From contig JAGAWU010000007.1 of NCBI GenBank assembly GCA_017941235.1, positions 1 through 55,065 on the forward strand: a DNA stretch of 55,065 nt, in the 5' to 3' direction. The notes below the pieces were generated by a model. That model searched no databases, was not told where the DNA came from, and saw only the letters and a list, made by a program, of their open reading frames with translations. How positions within the stretch are numbered: the stretch's first letter is position 1; each line of letters begins with the position of its first letter. This DNA is from Bacilli bacterium. Its GTDB lineage: Bacteria; Bacillota_I; Bacilli_A; RF39; UBA660. Below, in pieces: positions 44,232-52,149 of the stretch. A program made the position numbers and the translations under genes.

Positions 44232-44280
44232 CTCTCAAGGCAACATTCACGGGTCCGAATCCCGTACAGACTACCATATT
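44232..44280 (+). repeat. attachment-site repeat, right copy
   Basis: This is identical to the 3' half of tRNA-Glu at 42410-42458. The 5' half of the tRNA is absent here, so this is only a fragment and not a second tRNA gene. Confidence 0.88.
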
Positions 44281-44286
44281 TGTATT

Positions 44287-44309
44287 AACTAGGGGTACCT
44301 AGTTTTTTT
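44287..44309 (+). terminator. terminator after the right attachment site
   Basis: AACTAG and CTAGTT pair around GGGTAC, followed by T7. It is likely the original terminator downstream of tRNA-Glu. Confidence 0.7.
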
Positions 44310-44404
44310 ATTAAAACTTTTTTTAATTTTATATTTACAAAAATATGTTGTTTATTTATAATTATTTTTAAATTAAAAGAAATGTGAGGAGAAAAATAAT
44401 AACA

Positions 44405-45097
44405 ATGGAAAAACTATTTGGCATTATACATTCAGATAATGCTCATTTCTATGAAATGCAAGTAAATAATATAGAGGAGTTAATTAGTTACCTTTCAAAA
44501 AAACTAAAATATAGTGTTCATGGAAAGGCTTTGTGTAATTTTTATAGTCATAATGTTCATGATTATGGTTTTTATCAAGGTGATATTAGTGAAGGATTAT
44601 GTAAGGTTTCAAATTCGAAAGTTTTACAGCGTACTAAAAAAACTATACATGATTCAGAGGATATAAAAGGTTTTGGAGTTGTAGAATTTGATTTAGAATA
44701 TGAATCTCAAATAGCAAAAGCAATAGGAAATATTTTTAATTCTAAAATTAAGTTTGCTGATTTTACTAAGTTACTAAAAATGTCTAATTATTTTAGTAAT
44801 TTGAATGCTGATTTTAGTAATAGTAAGTCTCTTATGAGAAAAGAGGGAATATATTTAAATAATTTTGAAAGAAACTTATCTAAAGAAGAGTTTGCTGATA
44901 TTATTGAAAAGTTTACCGAATTATTGAGCTTTAGATATATTGGATCTATATCTAAAGAGGATTTAGGTGATTCTAAAATGAAATTTATGTATAAATCAGC
45001 TTTAAAAAATTCTGCTTTGAATGATGATCCAGCATTTAAGAATATTGCAGATTCTATTAATGGTGTGGTTGACGTAAAATTATTGAAAAAACAATAA
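44405..45097 (+). CDS. unknown protein
   Basis: Start chosen at ATG 44405 after GAGGAG; a GTG seven codons upstream overlaps that site. The product (about 230 residues) is soluble, with alternating alpha/beta character, MEKLFGIIHSDNAHFYEMQVNNIEEL at the start and a later helical, Lys/Asn-rich half. No signal peptide, membrane helix or family motif is seen. It lies 45 bp upstream of another unknown gene and may share a transcript with it. Confidence 0.6.
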   Translation: MEKLFGIIHSDNAHFYEMQVNNIEELISYLSKKLKYSVHGKALCNFYSHNVHDYGFYQGDISEGLCKVSNSKVLQRTKKTIHDSEDIKGFGVVEFDLEYESQIAKAIGNIFNSKIKFADFTKLLKMSNYFSNLNADFSNSKSLMRKEGIYLNNFERNLSKEEFADIIEKFTELLSFRYIGSISKEDLGDSKMKFMYKSALKNSALNDDPAFKNIADSINGVVDVKLLKKQ

Positions 45098-45142
45098 TTT
45101 TATGTTATATTAATTTTATATGAGTTAAAGGGAGATGTTGAT

Positions 45143-46576
45143 ATGGCTGGAGCAGGCGGACCAAGAAGACCGTTACCAATAGGGGGAGTAGGGTTAATGA
45201 ACCCAATACTAGGTGCTACAGGTATTCCTGGGGGATATTCAGAAGCACTTCGATTTCAACCAGATTGGTTTTATGGTGATGCAGTTGTAAATGAGGGATT
45301 GTATACTCAACCAAGAGAGACAGTTTCGTTTTCTGCTGCTAAACCTTTAGAAGAATTGTTTAGTAATAATGCTGAAATTAGTAAAGCAGAGGCGGAAATT
45401 TCAAAAAAATATTATATTTATTCTAAACTTTTAAATTCATTTACAGAGGCTGTTCGTAAAAATTATATAGAGTATTTAATAGTTAAGTATATTGAAGCTA
45501 AAAAAACTACATATGGTAGTTTGAGTTTTTCATTGGATGAACTTACTCCAGAAGAGATTCAAAAAAAAGTTACTTATGATCTTTGCAAAGTTGGTAATAT
45601 AAGTGATATTACTAATAATGTATTATTGATGTCTGTTGATTCTTCTCAATTAGCATTAGATGGTAGAATGTCAGACAATGAACAATATTATAATAAAGAA
45701 AAAGAATTAAAATTTATAAAAAGTTTTATAAAAAAAGCATCAAAAAAATGTACGGATAATAGTTGGTTAGATACTATTTCGACACAAGCTTGTCATGATA
45801 TAAATCATTATTATAGTCATTTATCTAAAAATGTCTATCATAATATTAATATTTATAATGTATTTTTAGGAAAACTTAACAATCAAGAGTTTGATGTTAA
45901 TACTGTTCCTATGATTGATGGTATGCTTCCTGATTCTACTGATGAAGCTGAATTAAAGAAATTGGCTATATTAACACAAGATAACCAAAGAACTAGGCAA
46001 GTTAATAATCAATCTTATGATTCTGATAATAATATAAGTAATGATGTTAGTGAAAATGATTCTATTAATGATAATGATGAGGATGAGTTAGATAATAGTC
46101 TTCCAAGTAATGATGCTGAAGTAGCTACTGATGATCAATACGTTGATTTAGATAGTTTTCTTGATGATGATAGTGTAAATACTATTGAAAATGAAAGCAA
46201 TCACAATGAAGATAATAATACTAATCAAGAACCTAAAATAATACCAATTGAAGAAGATAATACTAACGAAAATGAATATGATAATACTGTCGAGGTAGAA
46301 CATAGAAATTTAGTTCAGAATAATAATAACAGGGTTACAGGTGTTACAGCTCGTTTAGATGAAGATACTAATTCTATTAGTATTCATTCAGATATTGAAG
46401 AGCTTAATTCATGGCGTGATTTAATTACTGATTATCTTAATTCTCAAGAAAATATGAAACATAAATCATTTGTACAACCTTCAAATGAAAGACATGATGA
46501 AGAACTTATTGATATGCTTTCAAATATAGAAGAAGATGAAGTTGATTTTTCTTCAATGAAAGGATTAGGAAAATAA
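45143..46576 (+). CDS. large acidic protein with Asn/Asp-rich linker, unknown
   Basis: The 477-residue protein starts with a Gly/Pro-rich, non-hydrophobic segment (MAGAGGPRRPLPIGGVGL). Then comes a helical domain (about 70-270) with conserved-looking aromatic residues and a long, low-complexity Asp/Glu/Asn region (about 290-420). A short basic/acidic C-terminus contains SIHSDIEELNSWRDLITDYL. I recognise no family. The layout, with a folded head and a disordered acidic tail, is seen in scaffold-like proteins. It follows the 44405 gene. Confidence 0.6.
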   Translation: MAGAGGPRRPLPIGGVGLMNPILGATGIPGGYSEALRFQPDWFYGDAVVNEGLYTQPRETVSFSAAKPLEELFSNNAEISKAEAEISKKYYIYSKLLNSFTEAVRKNYIEYLIVKYIEAKKTTYGSLSFSLDELTPEEIQKKVTYDLCKVGNISDITNNVLLMSVDSSQLALDGRMSDNEQYYNKEKELKFIKSFIKKASKKCTDNSWLDTISTQACHDINHYYSHLSKNVYHNINIYNVFLGKLNNQEFDVNTVPMIDGMLPDSTDEAELKKLAILTQDNQRTRQVNNQSYDSDNNISNDVSENDSINDNDEDELDNSLPSNDAEVATDDQYVDLDSFLDDDSVNTIENESNHNEDNNTNQEPKIIPIEEDNTNENEYDNTVEVEHRNLVQNNNNRVTGVTARLDEDTNSISIHSDIEELNSWRDLITDYLNSQENMKHKSFVQPSNERHDEELIDMLSNIEEDEVDFSSMKGLGK

Positions 46577-46603
46577 AGTTAGTTATCTAACTTTATTTTT
46601 TAT
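46573..46603 (+). terminator. terminator before murI
   Basis: AATAAAGTTAG and CTAACTTTATT pair around TTAT, followed by TTTT. murI begins only about 12 bases later. Confidence 0.78.
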
Positions 46604-46614
46604 GGTTATGATTT

Positions 46615-47343
46615 ATGATTGGGATATTTGATTCTGGTATAGGTGGAGTTACTGTTCTAAAAGAAATTATTAAACTTTTACCTAATGAGAAATATATTTA
46701 TTATTCAGATAGTAGTAATGCTCCTTATGGTGATAAGACAGAAGATGAATTGAAAATAATTACTTCAAATGTTATATCTTTTCTTATTGATCGAGGGTGT
46801 AAATTGATTGTTATAGCTTGTAATACAGCAAGTACTTTAAGCAATTATTTAAGAAAAAAATTTGATATACCTATAATTGCTATAGAACCTGCATATAAGA
46901 TGGTTTATGATTATGCTTATGATAAAAAAACTTTAGTGATGGCGACAAAGAGAACTTTAGAAAGTAGTAAGTTTAAAAAATTATATGATAAATACAATAA
47001 TCATAATACTATACTTCTTCCTTGTAGTGGGCTTGCTGATTTGATTGAAGAAGGTAACAATGAAAAAATTGATTATTATTTGAAAGAAAAAATAGGAAAA
47101 TACAAAGATATAGATTGTGTTGTTTTAGGTTGTACCCATTATCCTCTTATTAAAGATAATATATCTAATATATTAGGTGATGTTAAGTTTTTTGATGGGG
47201 GTAATGGGGTTAGTAAAATGGTATTTGAAAAAGTAAAAGATTCTATTAGCTTGGATTGTTCAAATTTTCATATTGAATTTATTGATTCAAGTAATAATTA
47301 TAAAAATAAAGAAAGATTCTTCTTAATTTTAAATAAAGAATAA
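46615..47343 (+). CDS. murI: glutamate racemase
   Basis: The 242-residue protein has the two catalytic cysteines in VIACNTAST (near residue 69) and VLGCTHYPL (near 179). It also has IGIFDSGIGGVTVLKEI at the start and YYSDSSNAPYGDK. It makes D-glutamate for peptidoglycan. The length is slightly short but normal for the family. It starts without a strong Shine-Dalgarno. Presence with FtsW indicates a walled bacterium. Confidence 0.95.
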   Translation: MIGIFDSGIGGVTVLKEIIKLLPNEKYIYYSDSSNAPYGDKTEDELKIITSNVISFLIDRGCKLIVIACNTASTLSNYLRKKFDIPIIAIEPAYKMVYDYAYDKKTLVMATKRTLESSKFKKLYDKYNNHNTILLPCSGLADLIEEGNNEKIDYYLKEKIGKYKDIDCVVLGCTHYPLIKDNISNILGDVKFFDGGNGVSKMVFEKVKDSISLDCSNFHIEFIDSSNNYKNKERFFLILNKE

Positions 47344-47371
47344 AAGCTTGATGTGTTTTTATTCTTTTTAA
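47336..47371 (+). terminator. terminator after murI
   Basis: AAAGAATAAAAGC pairs with GTTTTTATTCTTT with slight mismatches, followed by TT. The stem overlaps the stop codon. Confidence 0.65.
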
Positions 47372-47425
47372 CTTGAAAAAAAATAGATAATATTCTATCA
47401 TTAAGTATAGATAGGAGAATATAAA

Positions 47426-48196
47426 ATGAAAGATTTTGATGTTAAATATCATATTAATTTAAGTGAAGCTGATTTGGAAGGTGCAAATATTGCTATACTT
47501 CCTGGTGATCCAGGAAGAGTTGGTGATATTGCTAAGTATTTAGATGAACCTAAAAAGATTGGGCAAAATCGTGAATATACTTCTTATTTAGGAAGTATTC
47601 TTGGAAAAAAAGTTTTAGTTATTTCTACTGGTATGGGTGGTCCTTCTACGGCTATTTGTGTTGAAGAACTTGCGATGATAGGAATTAAGTATTTAATTAG
47701 AGTAGGAACTAGTGGTGGAATGAGACTAGATGTTCAAGCCGGGGATATTGTCATTCCTACTGGAGCAATTAGACAAGAGGGAACAAGTAAGGAATATTTA
47801 CCAATAGAGTTTCCTGCTGTACCTAGTTTTAAAGTAGTTTCAGCTTTGAATGAGGCTTCAGAAAAATTAGGATATAAACATCATTTGGGTGTTGTTCATT
47901 GCAAAGATAGTTTTTATGGACAACATTCACCTAATAGAATGCCTGTATCATATGAACTTGAAAATAAATGGAAAGCATGGTTGAAAGCGGGAACATTATG
48001 TAGTGAAATGGAAACATCTTCTTTATTTACTGTTAGTCAAACATTAAATTTAGATGCAGGGGCTATACTTTTAGTTGTATGGAATCAGGAAAGAGAAAAA
48101 AGAGGTCTTGATGATTCAACTGATTTTGACACTGAAAAAGAGATTAAAGTATCTATCGAAGCAGTTCGTATTCTTATATCAAAATATAATATATAG
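47426..48196 (+). CDS. udp: uridine phosphorylase
   Basis: The 256-residue protein is a NP-I phosphorylase: LPGDPGRVGDIAKYLD at the phosphate site, VISTGMGGPSTAICVEEL, IRVGTSGGMR, and GAIRQEGTSKEYLPIEFPAVP, which favours uridine over purine nucleosides. SEMETSSLFTVSQ is the second substrate motif. It splits uridine into uracil and ribose-1-phosphate. It has a clear AGGAGA start. It is a single gene with chromosomal neighbours. Confidence 0.9.
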   Translation: MKDFDVKYHINLSEADLEGANIAILPGDPGRVGDIAKYLDEPKKIGQNREYTSYLGSILGKKVLVISTGMGGPSTAICVEELAMIGIKYLIRVGTSGGMRLDVQAGDIVIPTGAIRQEGTSKEYLPIEFPAVPSFKVVSALNEASEKLGYKHHLGVVHCKDSFYGQHSPNRMPVSYELENKWKAWLKAGTLCSEMETSSLFTVSQTLNLDAGAILLVVWNQEREKRGLDDSTDFDTEKEIKVSIEAVRILISKYNI

Positions 48197-48249
48197 TTGA
48201 TTTTATGGTTTAATTGACATATAATAATACTCATTTAGGAGGTATTTAT

Positions 48250-49005
48250 ATGGTTTTAACAGAGAATAACTATGTTTTAAATAAAAATAGATATTTCCTA
48301 AGTTGGTTTCATACTCAGATTTTATCTGGCTATGATATATATCTTGATATATCTGACTTTCAAAATTTTATTGATTATGTTACATTTTGGTATGAAAGTA
48401 AATATCCTAATAATAGTTCTAGTTTTTTGATTTCTGATTTAAAGGATATTTCATCATGTTTTACATATGAACAATTAATGTATAGAATTGATAAAGATAT
48501 ATTAGATTTTTTGAGTTGTAATTATAGAAATGAAACAAAAATAAGAAAACCATTTTATGATCAGAATGGTGATGTTTCATATGTGTTTGAAGAAATCACT
48601 ATAAATGTATATTCTAAAAAGGATAAAATAGAGGGTTTTCAAGTTGTGTGTGATTGTTCTACAGGTGAAGTTAAAAATACTGAAGATTTGATTAGCAAAG
48701 GAATTATAGATTCAAATAGTATTAATATCGATAATCTGTTATATATACTTAATACTAAGTATAATAATATTTATAATTGTAATGAGCTTAAGCGTGTTAT
48801 ACAAAATCATAAGATTGATTTGAAATTACGTAAAATATTAATTGCTTTAATTGGTAAAAAATTACTTTCAAATGATGATTGTGATTCTGATATAAGAATA
48901 AAAAGATATAATAGTTTTAGAGAAGATTTTAATAGTAATATGTATGACTTAAGAATAAAAAATGATGATTTTTCTAATGATTTAAAAGTTTTATTTAAAC
49001 ATTAG
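48250..49005 (+). CDS. unknown protein
   Basis: Start at 48250 follows AGGAGG; an in-frame ATG-like codon 12 upstream lacks a site. The product (about 251 residues) begins MVLTENNYVLNKNRYFLSWFHTQILSG. It has a Ser/Asp-rich middle with ITINVYSKKDKIEGFQVVCDC and a helical C-terminus. No membrane helix or known motif is visible. It belongs to the group of lineage-specific proteins around murI and udp. Confidence 0.6.
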   Translation: MVLTENNYVLNKNRYFLSWFHTQILSGYDIYLDISDFQNFIDYVTFWYESKYPNNSSSFLISDLKDISSCFTYEQLMYRIDKDILDFLSCNYRNETKIRKPFYDQNGDVSYVFEEITINVYSKKDKIEGFQVVCDCSTGEVKNTEDLISKGIIDSNSINIDNLLYILNTKYNNIYNCNELKRVIQNHKIDLKLRKILIALIGKKLLSNDDCDSDIRIKRYNSFREDFNSNMYDLRIKNDDFSNDLKVLFKH

Positions 49006-49076
49006 AAAAATTTTTTTCTTGATTTGATTCAATTTTTTTGTTATAATTCGTATATTACGTTTGGAGGGGAAAATTT

Positions 49077-49976
49077 ATGTTAAAAAAAGTAAATAAAAAG
49101 AAGGTATCTTTTTCTACTGTTTTTACTGAAATAAAAAGTATTGATAGAAATAATTATGATTTAATATCAGAAATTATATTTTTTAAGTATAAATTAACTA
49201 CATTTGATTTTATTAAACTATATGACTCTATGAAATTAAAGAAAAAGTTTGGATTAGATGATCAAAGCTTTTTAAGTAAAGTTATTTTTTATTTGTCTAA
49301 ATTTGAGGAGAAAAAGATAGAAGAATATATTACTATTTATAAACCTCTTTTATTAGGATTTATTAATAGTGATTGTTTAGATGAAAATGAGTTTTTTAAG
49401 GATAAAAATATATTACAAAAAGCTTTAGATTATGCTTTTATTGTAGATTTTTCTTTTTATACTGATTTTTTTGATGTTGTTGAGAAGAAAAAAGATACTC
49501 TTATGAAAATGAATTTAGTAGCTGGAGTTGAAATAGTTAAATGTATTGAAACTGGTGTGGAAAATGAGGATGGTTCTATAAGAGAGTTTGATATAATAGA
49601 TTATTATACGTATACTAAGTTACCACCTATTAAAATGGTTTTATTATTAAGAAAATATGTTAATTCACCTAATTTATTATTTTTGAAAAAGTTTGCTAAT
49701 AAGAATGATAATGATTTTGTACTTAGAAAAAATGATATTGAACGAAGATTAGCTGATAGAACTGTATATAATTGTAAATTAGATGAGAATGGAAAAATAA
49801 TTCCTGATTCTGGAATTGAAATTAGTGATGTGGATAAGCTATTTATATTTGATTATTTAAGAAAAAATAATATTCCAGTTACTGATCTTACATATGCTGC
49901 TGGATTACGTAGATTTAAAAGAGGTATATTTAAGCATAAAGAATCCGAAACAGAAAAAGAATTAATTATGAAATAA
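49077..49976 (+). CDS. unknown helical protein
   Basis: The 299-residue protein starts MLKKVNKKKVSFSTVFTEIKSI after GGAGGGGAA. It is mainly helical with many Lys/Asp/Phe residues and repeated DxxxFYxDFFDVVE-type aromatic helices. The C-terminal half (RRLADRTVYNCKLDENGKIIPDSGIEIS) may be a separate domain. No family is recognised. It shares a bidirectional terminator with def. Confidence 0.6.
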   Translation: MLKKVNKKKVSFSTVFTEIKSIDRNNYDLISEIIFFKYKLTTFDFIKLYDSMKLKKKFGLDDQSFLSKVIFYLSKFEEKKIEEYITIYKPLLLGFINSDCLDENEFFKDKNILQKALDYAFIVDFSFYTDFFDVVEKKKDTLMKMNLVAGVEIVKCIETGVENEDGSIREFDIIDYYTYTKLPPIKMVLLLRKYVNSPNLLFLKKFANKNDNDFVLRKNDIERRLADRTVYNCKLDENGKIIPDSGIEISDVDKLFIFDYLRKNNIPVTDLTYAAGLRRFKRGIFKHKESETEKELIMK

Positions 49977-50002
49977 AAAAGTGTTTAATTTAAACACTTT
50001 TT
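49974..50002. terminator. bidirectional terminator between 49077 gene and def
   Basis: AAAAAGTGTTTA and TAAACACTTTTT pair around a short AT loop. It overlaps the stop codon of def. Confidence 0.8.
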
Positions 50003-50549
50003 ATATTGCTCTCATTTTATCTTTATTTTTAAATGGGTCTTTCTTATCAATTTTATCAATGAATAATATTCCATTTAAATGATCAAGTTCATGTTGAAAA
50101 GCTATTGCTAATTCTTCACGTCCTCTTACTTTTATTTTGTTACCATCCATATCATAAGCTTCCATAGTCACTCTGGCGTATCTTGGAGTTATACCAATAG
50201 TTTCTCGGTTGATACTTAAACATCCTTCACCATCTTCTACATATATCATTTCTTCTGAATTACTTATTATTTTTGGATTTATTAGTACATAGTTTTTAAA
50301 TTTACCTTCTTCATATTCATGTACTACTACAAAATATCTTTTCTTGATTCCTAATTGAATAGCAGCCATACCCATCCCAGGTCTTAAATTATATTTTTCA
50401 GCAAGCTCTGGAATTTGACTATTAGTTAAATATTCAATTATTTCATCTATAGTTTTTCTATCTTTATCAGTAAGAGGAAATTCAACTTCTTTACTAACTT
50501 GTCTTAATAATTTGTTTTTTTCATCAATTATGTCTTTTGTTTTTAACAT
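50001..50549 (-). CDS. def: peptide deformylase
   Basis: The 182-residue protein has the three deformylase motifs: GMGMAAIQLG, EGCLSI and QHELDHLNG, giving Cys and two His as metal ligands and the catalytic Glu. It removes the formyl group from new proteins. The length fits type II enzymes of Gram-positive bacteria. It is transcribed alone on the minus strand. Confidence 0.95.
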   Translation of the reverse strand: MLKTKDIIDEKNKLLRQVSKEVEFPLTDKDRKTIDEIIEYLTNSQIPELAEKYNLRPGMGMAAIQLGIKKRYFVVVHEYEEGKFKNYVLINPKIISNSEEMIYVEDGEGCLSINRETIGITPRYARVTMEAYDMDGNKIKVRGREELAIAFQHELDHLNGILFIDKIDKKDPFKNKDKMRAI

Positions 50550-50607
50550 TATTTCATCATCCCCTTGTCAATAGTCACATTATACACTAAAACTGGCAAA
50601 AAGTAAA

Positions 50608-50632
50608 GAAAAAAGAGCAAAAGCTCTAATTT
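50608..50632 (-). terminator. terminator of the YjcZ-like peptide gene
   Basis: On the minus strand AGAGC-TTTT-GCTCT is followed by TTTTTC, overlapping the stop codon. Confidence 0.75.
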
Positions 50633-50787
50633 GTATATCTAGTTCCAATTACTATAACAAGTAGGATAAATAATACTAAAATAATAGAATATGTGGAATT
50701 ATTATTTCCATATGTATAAACTGGATATAGTGGTGCTCCATAACTCATATTAGAGCAACCATAGTTGTTGCCACCGTAATAATACAT
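50626..50787 (-). CDS. YjcZ-family-like small membrane protein
   Basis: This 53-residue protein, not obvious at usual length limits, has a strong Shine-Dalgarno (GGAGG). It has a Tyr/Asn/Gly-rich head (MYYYGGNNYGCSNMSYG) and one membrane helix near the end (SIILVLFILLVIVIGTRY). That is the layout of YjcZ/SscA-like sporulation peptides, which are Gly-rich and end in a similar helix. Together with the Tyr-rich protein at 30974-31234 it hints at spore formation. Confidence 0.68.
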   Translation of the reverse strand: MYYYGGNNYGCSNMSYGAPLYPVYTYGNNNSTYSIILVLFILLVIVIGTRYTN

Positions 50788-50930
50788 ATTAAAACCTCCT
50801 TTTTCTTTCTATTATAGAATATGTAAAAGTATAAAAAATGTTCATTATGTGTAAATAATTATACTTATATTTTAATTAGATAGAAAAAGTAAATAAAATG
50901 TGATATTATTGAAAGAGAATAGGTGATAAG

Positions 50931-52067
50931 ATGAGGAAAATAATTAAGTATCTAGACAAAACAGTTTTAATTATTTCGATTGTTCTTTTTGTTGTGGGTT
51001 TAATTATGGTTTTCTCATCTTCTAATGTAACAGCTTATATGAGACATGCTGTTAGTCCATATAATTATTTTTTTAAACAAGGAATTTTTCTTTTAGTAGG
51101 TGTTGTTTTTTCTATTATTATGATAAATTTTAATACTAGATTTTATGGCTTTATGTCTAAACTGCTTTTTTTAGTTGTAGGTGCTTCACTTGCTATACTT
51201 TTGGTAATTGGTTCAGCTCAAAATCAGGCTATTAGTTGGTTTGACTTTGGACCTTTTAGTTTTCAGCCTAGTGAATTTATTAAAGTTATTACGATAATAT
51301 GGCTTGCTGATTATTATGAAAAAAATAAAAAGAAACTTGATTCTTATTGGGTTAGTTTATTTCCAATAGGTTTATGTATCATTATTAGTGCTTTAATATT
51401 TATTCAGCCGGATCTTGGTACAACAATAATATATTCAATTATAGTTGCTACTATATTTATGGCTGAACCGATATCTAAGGATATTAAGTTAAAAACAATT
51501 ATTAGTATAGTAGGTATTGCTGTTATAGCTGGATTTTTATTAATATCTTCTGGTAAACAATTAATACTTAATAGGCAGCTTGAGAGATTAAATTTTACTA
51601 GACCTTGTGATAGATTACTTACTACTGGTAATCAGGTTTGTAATGGGTATATAGCTATTAATAATGGCGGATTATTTGGTAAAGGTCTAGGAAATAGTAC
51701 TCAGAAATATTTATATTTACCTGAGCCTTATACAGATTTTATTTTTACAATAATAGTAGAGGAACTTGGGGCTATAGTTGGTGTAGTTATAATATTACTA
51801 TATTTTGTTTTATTATTTAGAATTCTTGTTATTGGTAAAAGAAGTTATACAAATAGAGGAAGTATTATTTGTTATGGTACAGCTATATATATATTTCTTC
51901 ATATAGTTGTAAATTTACTTGGAATATTTGGTCTTATGCCTATGACTGGTGTTCCTCTTCCTTTTATGAGTTATGGTGGAAGTTTTACAATATGTCTTAT
52001 TGCTGCATTAACAGCTGTTCAAAGAGTTAGTGTTGAAACAAGAATTGCTGATTCAAGGAAAGTTTAA
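50931..52067 (+). CDS. ftsW: FtsW/RodA-family peptidoglycan glycosyltransferase
   Basis: The 378-residue protein has about ten membrane helices and SEDS-family motifs: FGPFSFQPSEFIKV, FIQPDLGTTIIY, NGGLFGKGLGNS, LPEPYTDFIFTIIVEELG and VPLPFMSYGGS. These proteins polymerise lipid II at the septum or along the cell side. FtsW and RodA cannot be told apart with certainty; neighbours give no help. It starts at ATG after AGGTGAT. Confidence 0.92.
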   Translation: MRKIIKYLDKTVLIISIVLFVVGLIMVFSSSNVTAYMRHAVSPYNYFFKQGIFLLVGVVFSIIMINFNTRFYGFMSKLLFLVVGASLAILLVIGSAQNQAISWFDFGPFSFQPSEFIKVITIIWLADYYEKNKKKLDSYWVSLFPIGLCIIISALIFIQPDLGTTIIYSIIVATIFMAEPISKDIKLKTIISIVGIAVIAGFLLISSGKQLILNRQLERLNFTRPCDRLLTTGNQVCNGYIAINNGGLFGKGLGNSTQKYLYLPEPYTDFIFTIIVEELGAIVGVVIILLYFVLLFRILVIGKRSYTNRGSIICYGTAIYIFLHIVVNLLGIFGLMPMTGVPLPFMSYGGSFTICLIAALTAVQRVSVETRIADSRKV

Positions 52068-52096
52068 GAGTATCACATTGGTGATGCTTTTTTCTT
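52066..52096 (+). terminator. terminator after ftsW
   Basis: GTATCAC and GTGATGC pair around ATTG, followed by TTTTTTC. Confidence 0.78.
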
Positions 52097-52149
52097 GCAA
52101 AAAATAGTGTTTTATGGTATAATATTTTTACTTTTTTGGGGGTATTGGT

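Larger units (their letters stand above)
42410..44280. mobile_element. 1.8-kb integrated element at tRNA-Glu, without integrase
   Basis: A perfect 49-bp direct repeat (42410-42458 and 44232-44280) covers the tRNA 3' half and four flanking bases. Between the copies lie two arm-site-like repeats, an S51 peptidase gene, an iteron-like cluster and a type I toxin-antitoxin locus. No recombinase is present, so it is a satellite or a deletion remnant that would need an integrase in trans. Confidence 0.78.

Noticed and set aside
44232..44280. A second tRNA-Glu gene
   Set aside because: Only the 3' half is present; no D arm or acceptor 5' strand precedes it.
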